DNA of 48,955 nucleotides, from NCBI GenBank assembly GCA_023264735.1, contig JAHFVD010000053.1, forward strand, positions 4,697 to 53,651. Reading direction: 5' to 3'. Of the stretch, positions 1 through 8,786 are shown in pieces; position 1 is the first letter of the stretch, and every line of letters begins with the position of its first letter. The position numbers and the translations under genes are program-made. This stretch comes from Mycobacterium sp. Its GTDB lineage: Bacteria > Actinomycetota > Actinomycetes > Mycobacteriales > Mycobacteriaceae. Below the pieces are notes generated by a model that was given only the letters and a program-made list of their open reading frames with translations, was not told the DNA's origin and made no database searches.

Positions 1-641
1 ATGAACGAGGCGAGACAGCCGGCCTTGTAGCCGAAGGTATGGAAGAACGGATTCACGATCAGGTAGCGGTCACCGCGGCGCAGGTCCGCCAGGTCGCACC
101 ACTCGGTATACATCCGCAGGTTCTGCAGATGGTTCATCATCACGCCCTTGGGGCGGCCGGTGGTGCCTGAGGTGTAGACGATGTCGGCAATATCGGTTCC
201 GCTCACGGCGCGCTCGAACGGACGGCCCGCCTCCAGGAAACCGGACTTCAGATCGATCGCGGGCACACCGGGCGGAGTCACGAAATCCTGCCCCAGGAAC
301 CCCTTCTCGATCAGCACTGCCTTGGCACCGCTGCGGGTGATGATGTCGGCGGCCTCGGCCTGCTTGTAGCGCGTGCTGACCGGGACCACGATGCCACCGG
401 CAGTGAGCACACCGAAAGCGGCGATCATCCAGTACGCGGAATTGGGGGCCCAGATCGCGACACGGTCGCCCTTGCCGACCCCCAAGTCCGCGAAAGCGCC
501 TGCCGCACAACGCACTCGCTCGGCGACCTCGATGTAACCGAGACGCAGCGGACCATCGACGACTGCTTCAGAGTCGCCGAACCGGTCCGCCGCGCTCAAG
601 ACCATCTCGGGGATGGTCTGCCAGGTTTGCGCTTGGGTCAC
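1..641 (-). CDS. Acyl-CoA synthetase (AMP-binding, FadD type), N-terminal part
   Basis: The gene runs off the left edge; about 213 N-terminal residues are present. The start is the GTG at 641-639, which overlaps the stop of the upstream amidohydrolase as GTGA. The translation begins VTQAQTWQTIPEMV and carries the adenylate-forming P-loop YTSGTTGRPKG, followed by a NPFFHTFGYKAG stretch like that of FadD3-type acid:CoA ligases. The family activates a free carboxylate to acyl-AMP and then acyl-CoA. As last visible gene of the operon it probably supplies the CoA thioester for this pathway. The C-terminal adenylation subdomain with the catalytic lysine lies outside the window, so substrate class cannot be judged. 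Confidence 0.85.
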   Translation of the reverse strand, partial: MTQAQTWQTIPEMVLSAADRFGDSEAVVDGPLRLGYIEVAERVRCAAGAFADLGVGKGDRVAIWAPNSAYWMIAAFGVLTAGGIVVPVSTRYKQAEAADIITRSGAKAVLIEKGFLGQDFVTPPGVPAIDLKSGFLEAGRPFERAVSGTDIADIVYTSGTTGRPKGVMMNHLQNLRMYTEWCDLADLRRGDRYLIVNPFFHTFGYKAGCLASF

Positions 642-1828
642 ACTGTGACGAGGCGAGACAGGTTGCCGCCCATGATCTTTGCCTGATCATCGACAGATAG
701 ATGCTCCAGCGCCGTCACATAGTGGGTCGGCTCAGCCAGCCCCTCCGGGTGCGGCCAGTCCGAGCCGTACAGCACCTGGTCCACGCCGATCAGGTTGACC
801 AGCTGGTCGATGCCCTCCTCGTAGAACGGGCTGACATAGATGCGGTTCTTGATCTCCTCGATCGGGTTGCCCAGGAAGGCTTCCGGCGCCTTCTTCCAGA
901 CCTCGGCCATGGAGTCCAGCAGCGGGAACATCCACTTCGAGCCGGCCTCGACGATGCCGACCTTCAGCTTGGGGTGACGGAATAGCGCACCGTGAATCAC
1001 CCACGAGGCCACCGCATCCTGGATCGGGCGCCACTCGTTGAGGATGCCCATCGCGTTGGTCTGGAACGGCAGCATCTCCGTCACCGAGCCGTCCCATTCG
1101 GACGTGTAGCGCGAGTAGCCGGAGTCCGATGAGTGCATACCGACGAAGACGTCGTGGTGCACGACCCGCTCCCAGAACGGATCGAACTCGGGCAGCGCGA
1201 ACGAACGCGGACCGCGGAAGCCGGGCACCGGAGCGGGGCGGATCAGGATCGCGCGGGCACCGCGCTTGACGCACCACTCGAGCTCTTCGATCGCCTTCTC
1301 GACGATCGGCAGCGTGATCACCGGTGTGGTGAAGATGCGGTTCTGGTAGTTGAAGCCCCACACCTCGTCGAGCCACTGGTTGAGCGCGTGGATGACGACG
1401 TGAATCGCAACCGGATCGTCGGCGAGACGCTCCTCGATGAGGCTGGCCAGTGTCGGGAACATCAGCGAGCGGTCGATGCCCAGCTCGTTCATCATCTCGA
1501 GGCGCGGGCCGGGCTCGAAGAACGCCGGGATGGCGCGCATCGGCTCGCCGAACAGTTCGCGCTTGCTCTTGCCGTCAGGGTTACCGAACTTGAAGTATTC
1601 CTCCCACGCACCAGGCTTGGCGACGACCGAGAACGTCGGGTTGGGGATGTAGTTGCTGATCTGGCCCCGCAGCGCAATCTTGGTGCGGCCGTTGATCTCG
1701 ACGTACTGGACGAGGTCCTTGTACTCCTTGGGGAGGTACTTGGTCATCGCCTCCGGCGGCTCGTAGAGGTGATTATCCGCGTCGAACAGTGGAAATGGGA
1801 TATCCACCCGGTGCGACAGCTGCCCCAT
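638..1828 (-). CDS. Amidohydrolase-2 family (ACMSD-like) metal-dependent hydrolase or decarboxylase
   Basis: A 396-residue TIM-barrel protein. The N-terminal DADNHLYEPP is the usual metal-binding D-x-H segment of this family, and the C-terminal GSDWPHPEG carries the conserved Asp. Known relatives are ACMSD and resorcylate decarboxylases as well as hydrolases, so hydrolysis or non-oxidative decarboxylation of a ring or side-chain acid is plausible. An AGGAGG Shine-Dalgarno sequence precedes the ATG, and the palindrome GAGAACGATATTCTC lies at 1851-1865, so it probably starts a transcription unit with the ligase that overlaps its stop. A second paralogue sits at 7586-8752. Specific substrate unknown. 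Confidence 0.85.
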   Translation of the reverse strand: MGQLSHRVDIPFPLFDADNHLYEPPEAMTKYLPKEYKDLVQYVEINGRTKIALRGQISNYIPNPTFSVVAKPGAWEEYFKFGNPDGKSKRELFGEPMRAIPAFFEPGPRLEMMNELGIDRSLMFPTLASLIEERLADDPVAIHVVIHALNQWLDEVWGFNYQNRIFTTPVITLPIVEKAIEELEWCVKRGARAILIRPAPVPGFRGPRSFALPEFDPFWERVVHHDVFVGMHSSDSGYSRYTSEWDGSVTEMLPFQTNAMGILNEWRPIQDAVASWVIHGALFRHPKLKVGIVEAGSKWMFPLLDSMAEVWKKAPEAFLGNPIEEIKNRIYVSPFYEEGIDQLVNLIGVDQVLYGSDWPHPEGLAEPTHYVTALEHLSVDDQAKIMGGNLSRLVTV

Positions 1829-1850
1829 GAAATCCTCCTAGGTTTCTCGT

Positions 1851-1865
1851 GAGAACGATATTCTC
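1851..1865. promoter_or_regulatory. Palindromic operator GAGAAC-N3-ATTCTC
   Basis: GAGAACGATATTCTC lies in the 45-bp gap between the CoA-transferase stop and the amidohydrolase start, about 23 bp upstream of the latter's ATG. Flanking bases extend the palindrome to TGAGAA-N5-TTCTCA, and a further TTCTC lies at 1844-1848. The same layout recurs at 11986-12000. TetR-type binding is an inference. Confidence 0.55.
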
Positions 1866-1873
1866 ATTATGGA

Positions 1874-4273
1874 CTAACCGCAATACCCAGCGCCGATGAC
1901 CCCCTCGGTTTCCAGCGCGGCGATCTCGTCGACCGATAGGCCGAGTTCGGTCAATATCTCGTGGTTGTGCTGGCCGAGCAGCGGTGCCGGCGAGGCATGC
2001 ACGGGCCGCGGCCCGCGGGAGAGCTGGAACGGCATCGTGGTGAACCGGGCAGGCGCGTTGACCGGGTGATCCAAGACTTCGAAGAAGCCACGGGCAGTCA
2101 GTTGTTCGAGCTCGGGCTGCCGGTGCGGTTGCATCACCTTGGCCACCGGGACGCCCGCCGGCCACAGCGTGCCGACGATCTGGTCGCCGCTGCGGTCGCG
2201 ACACCAGCTGCTGATGTGGGCGTCGATGTCGTCCGCGTGGGCCCGCCGGCCGCTGGCGGTGGCCAGCTCGGGATCGACCGCCCAGTCCGGATTTCCGAGT
2301 GCGTCACGCAGAGCGAGCCAGTGCGCGTCGGTGGCCACCGCGATCGCAACCCACGAGTCGTCACGGCCGAACTCGTCGATCTCACCTGTGCGGTAGAGGT
2401 TCTGCGGCGACGCGACCGGTCCCCGATTACCCGCACGCTGCAACACCGCGCCGTAAGCGCTGTATTCGACAATCTGCTCGGCCGCGATATTGAGCGCCGC
2501 GTCCACCATCGCCGCCTCGATAAGCGCGCCCTCCCCCGTGCGCCTGCGGTGTTCGAGTGCCAGCAGCACCGCGTTGAGCGCATGCAGTCCGGCGTTCGGG
2601 TCACCAAGGGAGTAGGGCTCGTATGGATTTCGGTCCGGGTAGCCGGTGAGCCAGCTGATGCCCGCGGCCGCCTCGATGACGTAGGCGAAGGCCGGGTTGT
2701 CCCGCCACGGCCCGTCGAGCCCGAACCCAGGCATCCGGGTCATGACGACATCGGGTCGGATCTGTTGTACGGCGGCGTAATCCAGGCCGAGGTGATCGAG
2801 CACCCGCGGGGTGTAGTTCTCGGCGACCACATCGGCGGTGGCAATCAACTGGTGAAGAAGTTCTCGGCCCCGCTGCGTGCCCAGGTCGAGCGTGAGGTCC
2901 TTCTTGCTGGTGTTCAGCGCCGCGAAGATCGGCTGCTTCTCCCACCACTGATCCTCGGTCACCGGTACGCCGGCGATCATCCTGGTGCCGTCGGGCCTGC
3001 GGGCCGACTCGATGTGGATCACCTCGGCGCCCAGCAGCGCCATCAGGTGGGTGCACGACGGACCGGCCCAGAACGTGGTGAGGTCGATGACTCGAATTCC
3101 GCTCAACGGCAAGCGATCCGCCGCGGATCCGGCGTGCCGCGGACTGCGCGGCGCGTGCCGGTACCGGTCGGTGTGTTCACCGAGTCGGGGCGCCGGTGAC
3201 GGCGTACGCAGCTCGACGCCGGCGATTCGGTAGGGAGCGGCTGGCTGACGGAAGCCGGCCGGGTGGGTGACGAATGACCCGCGGGCCACGAAATGTTCGA
3301 GCGATTCGACGGTATCCGGGCTGGCCACCGGGGCGTTGGGGATCCGGAACGCCGTCGCGAGATCGCGCACCTCGTCACCGGTACGTTCGGCCATCCAGGC
3401 GTAGAACTCCCCCGATTTCTCGTTGGCCTGTTCGGTGATCGTCAGTGGCGCGTCCTCGTCGATCCAGTCCTCATGCCCGGTCATGGCGCACAGATCGAAC
3501 CACTGCTGCGCGGTGCCGCAGCCGACGTCGACCAGGCCGTCCTTGACCCTGGCGATGCCCGGCACGGTCAGCTTGCGGGCGTCGCGCCACGGGCGGCCCA
3601 GCATCTCGAAATAGGTCACCGGGTAATAGGTCAACCCCATGACGTGGCTTTCCAGCATCGAGAGGTCGATGAGCTCACCCCCACCGCCGCCGAGCACCCG
3701 CATCCGCGACGCCAGGATCGCCGCGCTGGCATAGGAACCCGACAGATAGTCCCCGGCCTGCCCGCCGACGTACACCGGCGCACGGTCCGGCGCGCCACGG
3801 CCGAGCCCGACAATCCCGCCCGACCAGGCCTGCAGGGTGAATTCCGTTGCGGGACGCTCACTCCAGGGTCCGTGCAAGCCGAACGGGGTGATCGAGGCGA
3901 CGATCAAGTGTGGGTATGCGGCGTGCAGCGCGTCCGGCGCCAGCGTCGGGTCGTCGGCCAGCGGTGAACCGGGTGACCACACCACGGCGTCGGCTGAGGC
4001 CAGCAGATCGTTCACCAACGCCACGTCGCCGACCACGGCCGGGTCGGCCACCACACTGCGCTTGCCGCCGGCCAGGAAGCTGAACAGCGCGCCGTCCTCC
4101 CCCGGGCCGATCGACGCGCCCGAAGCTGACCATCGCCGCAGCGGATCGCCCTCGGGGGCTTCGACTTTGATCACCTCGGCGCCGCCGTCGGACAGCAGTT
4201 TAGTGCAGTAGCCGCCAGCGATGCCGGTCGACAGGTCGACCACGACAAAGCCGGCCAGTGGTGAGTCGGCCAT
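1874..4273 (-). CDS. Tandem-fused family III (CaiB/BaiF) CoA-transferase
   Basis: 799 residues made of two CoA-transferase family III domains, roughly residues 4-370 and 385-780. Each begins with a Rossmann-like motif (SPLAGFVVVDLSTGIAGG and LPLSGIRVIDLTTFWAGP). The second half has GDPNAGLHA, matching the catalytic Asp region of formyl-CoA transferase; the first half has GQAGDYLSG at the equivalent place. Single-domain members work as interlocked dimers, so the fusion probably folds as a pseudo-dimer. It would move CoA between an acyl-CoA and a free acid. The start chosen is the ATG at 4273, 2 bp after the crotonase stop; an in-frame upstream extension lies inside that gene. Confidence 0.88.
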   Translation of the reverse strand: MADSPLAGFVVVDLSTGIAGGYCTKLLSDGGAEVIKVEAPEGDPLRRWSASGASIGPGEDGALFSFLAGGKRSVVADPAVVGDVALVNDLLASADAVVWSPGSPLADDPTLAPDALHAAYPHLIVASITPFGLHGPWSERPATEFTLQAWSGGIVGLGRGAPDRAPVYVGGQAGDYLSGSYASAAILASRMRVLGGGGGELIDLSMLESHVMGLTYYPVTYFEMLGRPWRDARKLTVPGIARVKDGLVDVGCGTAQQWFDLCAMTGHEDWIDEDAPLTITEQANEKSGEFYAWMAERTGDEVRDLATAFRIPNAPVASPDTVESLEHFVARGSFVTHPAGFRQPAAPYRIAGVELRTPSPAPRLGEHTDRYRHAPRSPRHAGSAADRLPLSGIRVIDLTTFWAGPSCTHLMALLGAEVIHIESARRPDGTRMIAGVPVTEDQWWEKQPIFAALNTSKKDLTLDLGTQRGRELLHQLIATADVVAENYTPRVLDHLGLDYAAVQQIRPDVVMTRMPGFGLDGPWRDNPAFAYVIEAAAGISWLTGYPDRNPYEPYSLGDPNAGLHALNAVLLALEHRRRTGEGALIEAAMVDAALNIAAEQIVEYSAYGAVLQRAGNRGPVASPQNLYRTGEIDEFGRDDSWVAIAVATDAHWLALRDALGNPDWAVDPELATASGRRAHADDIDAHISSWCRDRSGDQIVGTLWPAGVPVAKVMQPHRQPELEQLTARGFFEVLDHPVNAPARFTTMPFQLSRGPRPVHASPAPLLGQHNHEILTELGLSVDEIAALETEGVIGAGYCG

Positions 4274-4275
4274 CG

Positions 4276-5256
4276 CTATTTCTTCTTCTTGGTCTTGGCT
4301 TTGGCCTTCTTGCGACCAGCCTTCGACAACCGCCACTCGGGTGGGAACTTGCTGTCGTTGTCCTTGACCGCGCCGGAGAGTCCGCCGTCCAGGGCCTCGT
4401 GCATGTCGAAATCGTCCTCATCGTGTGCAGCGGCGCCGCCGAGCGACTCGAAGGTGCTGCCGAGCAGGCTGCCCAGATATTCGCCCTGGAACTGCTTGAA
4501 CACCTCGAAGAACATCTTCTGCTGAAACACGGTGTCGGTAGGCCTGTTTCGCGCGCATGCCAGCGCGTACCGGTCGACCTCGTCCTCGAGCTCGTCGCGT
4601 GACACCACGCTGTTGAGGAAGTTGCATTCGTACATCTCGTCGGCGGTGAACGGCCGGCCGGTGTAGACCATCTCCTGGAACTTGCGGATGCCCATCATCT
4701 GGGTCCACCACCACATCCGCGGTCCCCAGCCGTAATAGCGGAACGACGGATGGCCGAACAGTGCGTCGTCGGAGGAGATCACCAGGTCGGCGTCGGCCGC
4801 CTGGTAGAAATGCCAGCCGTAGCAGTACCCCTTGACCTCGAGGATCGAGATCTTCTTGAAGTCCTGCAGGGTGCGGATCCCCGACTGCGGGCTGGCGTAC
4901 CAGGCCCCGACGGTGGCGCCACGCCGAAATGACCCCTTTGGCGGGTATTTCACGGCGTCCGGCGCAATCCGGAACTCCGAGAGCCGCCGCTCGGAGTCCT
5001 CGTCGTTCTGCACTTCCATGAATTCGGGCAGGTCGGCACCGCTGCCGAGATCCTCACCGGCACCACGGATCACCAGAACCTTCACCCGGTCGTCCACGCC
5101 CGCCTGATACAGCAGATCCGAATATCGCAGGCGCGCTGCGATAGTCGGTGCGTTGAGATACTCCGGCCGGTTGAAGGTGATCGTGGCGATCGTGGTCTTC
5201 GGGTTCTTCTCGTAGAGGATGATCTCCTCGGCCGACGGGCGCTCTGCCTCAGCCAT
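4276..5256 (-). CDS. Crotonase/enoyl-CoA hydratase-family protein with lysine-rich tail
   Basis: 326 residues, longer than the usual 250-270. The N-terminal IATITFNRPEYLNAPT is the crotonase entry motif. The first oxyanion-hole region reads GAGEDLGSGADLPEF, and the second, normally G-x-x-x-GGG, is altered to VKGYCYGWHFYQAADADLV. The Glu residues of true hydratases are not obvious, so hydrolase, lyase or isomerase chemistry is possible. Inserts of Trp/Tyr-rich sequence (FRYYGWGPRMWWWTQMMG) mark a divergent subfamily. The last residues are a lysine-rich tail (KAGRKKAKAKTKKKK). It overlaps the M24 gene upstream by 8 bp and is followed 2 bp later by the CoA-transferase. Confidence 0.82.
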   Translation of the reverse strand: MAEAERPSAEEIILYEKNPKTTIATITFNRPEYLNAPTIAARLRYSDLLYQAGVDDRVKVLVIRGAGEDLGSGADLPEFMEVQNDEDSERRLSEFRIAPDAVKYPPKGSFRRGATVGAWYASPQSGIRTLQDFKKISILEVKGYCYGWHFYQAADADLVISSDDALFGHPSFRYYGWGPRMWWWTQMMGIRKFQEMVYTGRPFTADEMYECNFLNSVVSRDELEDEVDRYALACARNRPTDTVFQQKMFFEVFKQFQGEYLGSLLGSTFESLGGAAAHDEDDFDMHEALDGGLSGAVKDNDSKFPPEWRLSKAGRKKAKAKTKKKK

Positions 5257-6361
5257 TGGTCGGGCTAGACGTCAACACCTCGCAGCCGTCGGCGGTGATC
5301 AGCACCGAATCGCGACGGAACACCGCCCCGACACCGGACTCGAACACGTAGCCGGTCACGGCCAGCACCATGCCGGGCTCCAGCTGTTCGCCGGCCGCGG
5401 TGGCCGCCAGTTGTGGCGAGACCACCGGTGAGTCGAACCCGACACCGAGGCCGTGCGCTACCGGAACCACCGGAAGGGGTTCACCGACAGCGTCATACGC
5501 CGCGAGCAGACCGGCGTTAGCCGCGCCGGGCCGGCACACGCCGATCAGTGCTTCGTGCAGCCGATCCGAGCGCTCGTACAGCGCGCCGGCGCCTGCCACC
5601 TCACCGATCGGCAGAGTGCGACCGACCTCGCCGATGTAGCCCCGATCCAGCACCGCGGAGGCCAACGCCACCAGATCGCCGTCGTGGACCCGCTCGTCGC
5701 CGCGGACGCGCCGCCATGGGTGATCCTTCGCGGTCACCCACACGGCATCCTGGTGGGCCGGGGAGCTGACCCCACCGGCCGTCATGGCCTCCAACAACAC
5801 TGCGGTCAGGTCCTGCAGCGACGCACCATCGTGCAGCCTTGCTGCGGCAGCGGCCAGCCCGACCTCGGCGACCCGGACCGACTCGCGCAGCGCGTCGATC
5901 TCCTCGGGTGTCTTGATCCGGCGAGCCGCGCCCATCGCGGCTTCACCGTCGACCAGTTCGGCATTCGGGAACGCCATCGGCAACAGCTGGGCGAAGCCCG
6001 GCGACAGCGCATCGGAGCCGACCCGCCGGGCGGTGGCCGCGCCGGGGATCTTCTTGAGGTTCTCGATGGTGTTGACCGGGTTCCACGCGATGCCGTAGAG
6101 GTTCTCGTGCGGGATATCCTCGGGAACGCCTTCGTCCCAGGTGCTCAGCAGGTGCACCGCACCGTTGCGCAGCAACACGCACGACGGAGCGAACGGCCTG
6201 GTGCCGGCCACCCAGAGTTGCTGGGCGCCACTGACATAGCGGATGTTGGACTGCCGCCCGAGCACCAGGATGTCCAGGTCGTGGGCTTCCATCTGGGCCA
6301 GTGCACGCTCCCGCCGCCCGGTGCGAAGAGCGCGCTCGTCGCCCAGTACCTCAGTCGCCAT
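5249..6361 (-). CDS. M24 (creatinase/aminopeptidase P fold) protein lacking metal ligands
   Basis: 370 residues with the two-domain creatinase layout: N-terminal domain (about 1-150), then a pita-bread domain. Compared with the adjacent paralogue, the metal-binding Asp in the GD-L-V segment is Ala (about residue 234), the second Asp is Glu (GYIGEVGRT, about 245), His is kept (VAHGLG, about 303), the first Glu is Thr (LAVTGYVF, about 336) and the last Glu is Arg or Asp (VFRRDSVLIT, about 350). It is therefore unlikely to hold a dinuclear metal site. Creatinase itself works without metal, so metal-free hydrolysis or a non-catalytic partner role are both open. It overlaps the active paralogue's end by 11 bp. 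Confidence 0.83.
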   Translation of the reverse strand: MATEVLGDERALRTGRRERALAQMEAHDLDILVLGRQSNIRYVSGAQQLWVAGTRPFAPSCVLLRNGAVHLLSTWDEGVPEDIPHENLYGIAWNPVNTIENLKKIPGAATARRVGSDALSPGFAQLLPMAFPNAELVDGEAAMGAARRIKTPEEIDALRESVRVAEVGLAAAAARLHDGASLQDLTAVLLEAMTAGGVSSPAHQDAVWVTAKDHPWRRVRGDERVHDGDLVALASAVLDRGYIGEVGRTLPIGEVAGAGALYERSDRLHEALIGVCRPGAANAGLLAAYDAVGEPLPVVPVAHGLGVGFDSPVVSPQLAATAAGEQLEPGMVLAVTGYVFESGVGAVFRRDSVLITADGCEVLTSSPTNG

Positions 6362-7589
6362 AGGGCAGGTACGGGTAGTCGGTCAATTTGATCCAGCCCT
6401 CCTCGGTGATGACCACGATCTCCTCGCTGCGGTAACCGCCGGTGCCGTCCTCCCAGATCACGGGTTCGAGGACAAGCACCATGCCGGCCTGCAGCACGTA
6501 GTTCTCGTCGAATTCGTCGCCGAGATCGGTTCCGATCATGGGCATCTCGGCGGCGTTGACGCCGATACCGTGGCCCAGGTAGAAGTGCGGCAGCCACGGC
6601 TTCTTGCCGTCATTGGCCGCGATCGCGGCACGGGCCAGGTCCGCCGCGGTGGCCCCGGCGCGGGTGACCTCCTGCACAGCGGCCATGATGTCGCGCCAGC
6701 GACGGAAGTTGGCCTGTTGGCGGGTATCCGGATGCGTACCGACGGTCCACGTCCGACCGAAGTCCGAGCAGTACCCGCCGTAGGTGATCGACACGTCGGT
6801 CCACAGCACGTCGCCGGAACGCAATTCGCGCTCGGTGGACAGCAGCGGCAGCGCGAGATCGCCGTGTGTGGTCCACACACCGTCGGCCTTGGTATTGGGC
6901 ATGACCTGCCAGATCGGCTCGAGCATGCTCGCCACCGCACCCAGTTCGAATGCCCGTCGCATGAATTCGGCCGACAGGTCGATCTGGCGGATACCCGGTG
7001 CCAGTGCCCGCTGGACGTCGACCATCGCGGAGTCGGTGATCCGGACGGCCTTGTGGATGCAGGCGATCTCGTCGGCGGTCTTGACCGTCTTGGCCGCGCC
7101 GACCACCACTGCGGCATCGCCGGGTGTGCCGTCGGGGAACAGCCGGCTCTGCGCGCGGCGCATCGCACCGGTGAGTTCGTCGACGGCCACCGTGCTGCCG
7201 CGCGGGATGAGGTCACTCAGCACTCGGGCGAAATGCTCGACGCCCTCGTCGAATTCGACATACACCGGACCGTATAGATGGTCAGCAGGCAGATCCGTCT
7301 CCTCGGCGGCGCCCTCCCGGAACGGCAGGAACAGGTGCGGTGACGGATCGCCGGCAAGTACCAGCGCGACCGGCCGCTCGACGTGCGAGAGCCCGGCGTC
7401 ACCGAGCGGCCAGCTGGTGCCGGTCGCGTAGGTGACGGCGTTGTTGCCCAGCAGAATCAGGGCGTCGACGCCGCGTTCGGTCATGGCCGCCCGCAGCCGC
7501 GCACCGGTTTCGGCGCGCATCCTGGCGCGATCGGGCAGCTCCGGGATATCGGCCAGCGTCCGCAAGGGCCGAGTCAGCGATGTGGTCAC
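6351..7589 (-). CDS. M24-family metallo-hydrolase or lyase (creatinase/DddP-like fold)
   Basis: 412 residues with N-terminal creatinase domain and C-terminal pita-bread domain. All five metal ligands of the family are visible: Asp265 (WTDVS), Asp276 (CSDFGRT), His340 (LGHGIG), Glu375 (VLEPVIW) and Glu389 (RSEEIVVIT). M24 members include Pro-peptidases but also ectoine hydrolase and the DMSP lyase DddP, and in this catabolic operon a small-molecule hydrolase or lyase is more likely than a peptidase. The GTG start overlaps the upstream amidohydrolase stop by 4 bp (GTGA). The inactive-looking paralogue follows directly, so a heteromeric pair is possible. Confidence 0.85.
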   Translation of the reverse strand: MTTSLTRPLRTLADIPELPDRARMRAETGARLRAAMTERGVDALILLGNNAVTYATGTSWPLGDAGLSHVERPVALVLAGDPSPHLFLPFREGAAEETDLPADHLYGPVYVEFDEGVEHFARVLSDLIPRGSTVAVDELTGAMRRAQSRLFPDGTPGDAAVVVGAAKTVKTADEIACIHKAVRITDSAMVDVQRALAPGIRQIDLSAEFMRRAFELGAVASMLEPIWQVMPNTKADGVWTTHGDLALPLLSTERELRSGDVLWTDVSITYGGYCSDFGRTWTVGTHPDTRQQANFRRWRDIMAAVQEVTRAGATAADLARAAIAANDGKKPWLPHFYLGHGIGVNAAEMPMIGTDLGDEFDENYVLQAGMVLVLEPVIWEDGTGGYRSEEIVVITEEGWIKLTDYPYLPYGD

Positions 7590-8752
7590 TGGACACCCAG
7601 GAAGTTCTTGATGTTGGAGCTGCAGATCTTCGCCGCATTCTCCGGGCCGACCGCCTCAACCACGGCGGCCAGCGACTTCTCGGAGTAGCCAAAAGTCGAC
7701 TCGTTGTGCGGGTAGTCAGACGACCACATCACGTTGTTCACACCGATCTTGTCGATGAGCTCCAGGCCCAGCGGATCCACCATGAACGATGCGCACATAT
7801 GGTTGTCCCAGTAGTAGCGCGGATCGTGGGCCAGTTCGTGGTTGAACATGTGCCGGTAAGACGCCAAGAGATGCTGGGCGTCCTGCAATGCCGTTGGCAC
7901 CCAGGCAATTCCGCCCTCAAACCAGCCGACACGCAGTTTCGGATGCCGGTCGAGGATTCCGGAGAATACGTACTTGGCGAACTGTTCGCGGAACGAGTCG
8001 ACATTGACCATCATCCCGACGACGACACTGTTGTTCTCGCACGGCGTCTTCGGCGGTGTCTCACCGATGTGGTGGGTGACGGGCACGCCGGAGTCTTCGA
8101 TCTCATCCCAGACCGCATCCATGGACGCGGCACCGTAGTCGTAGATAGTACCCTCGTCGTCCTTGCCGGGGTTGAGCGGCAGCAGGAACGTCTTGAGCCC
8201 GAGCGCCTTCAGCTCTTCGAGATTCTGGCGGGTGCCCTTGGGGTCCCACCAGTTGATCAGGCCGACACCGTAGAAGTGGCCTTCTGACCGCTCCTGCAGC
8301 TCGGCCATCACCTCGTTGTAGATCCGGAACACCCTCTCCCGCAACGCCTTGTCTGGGTAGTGAAACAGCGCGAGCACAGCGTTGGGGAATGCCAGCTCTT
8401 TGTCGATACCGTCCTCGGCCAGTTCGCGGACACGAGCGGCCATGTCGTTGGTCGACGCCCCGGCCAGATCGTCGTACTGCATGAGCACGCGGCCGAAGTC
8501 ACCGCCCGTCCACGACTTGCCCTTCATGCCGACCATGTAGGCGCCGTCCTCGTACCAGATGCGTGGCGCCTGGCCCTTGAGGTCCTCGGGGAACTTCTCG
8601 TAGAAGATGTCCTGGGCCACCGAGATGTGGTTGTCGGCGGAGAAAACCTCAGTGCCGACCGGCAATCCGAAGTCACCGGTGGCGTGACCCTGGCGGTTCT
8701 TGGGCGCGCCGAAACCTTCCGGCGGGTAGAGCGTGGCAGTCAATGTAGACAT
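7586..8752 (-). CDS. Amidohydrolase-2 family metal-dependent hydrolase
   Basis: 388 residues; paralogue of the protein at 638-1828. It shows SADNHISVAQD near the N terminus and WSSDYPHNEST near the C terminus, the two ends of the amidohydrolase metal site, and VGWFEGGIAWVP in between, where mycobacterial members usually have a similar Glu-containing strand. The ATG at 8752 is preferred because GGAG sits 8 nt upstream; a GTG 9 nt further upstream is also in frame. It lies between the P450 and the M24 pair, so it may act on the P450 product. Hydrolase versus decarboxylase cannot be settled from sequence. Confidence 0.85.
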   Translation of the reverse strand: MSTLTATLYPPEGFGAPKNRQGHATGDFGLPVGTEVFSADNHISVAQDIFYEKFPEDLKGQAPRIWYEDGAYMVGMKGKSWTGGDFGRVLMQYDDLAGASTNDMAARVRELAEDGIDKELAFPNAVLALFHYPDKALRERVFRIYNEVMAELQERSEGHFYGVGLINWWDPKGTRQNLEELKALGLKTFLLPLNPGKDDEGTIYDYGAASMDAVWDEIEDSGVPVTHHIGETPPKTPCENNSVVVGMMVNVDSFREQFAKYVFSGILDRHPKLRVGWFEGGIAWVPTALQDAQHLLASYRHMFNHELAHDPRYYWDNHMCASFMVDPLGLELIDKIGVNNVMWSSDYPHNESTFGYSEKSLAAVVEAVGPENAAKICSSNIKNFLGVQ

Positions 8753-8786
8753 CGTTGACACTCCATTCGATTTGGGCTGAAGACTT

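Noticed and set aside
70..510. 146-codon minus-strand frame at the left edge
   Set aside because: Another frame of the same strand gives an acyl-CoA synthetase with its P-loop, so this one is a shadow.
1961..3199. 412-codon plus-strand frame
   Set aside because: Shadow of the CoA-transferase on the opposite strand; no motif and no ribosome-binding site.
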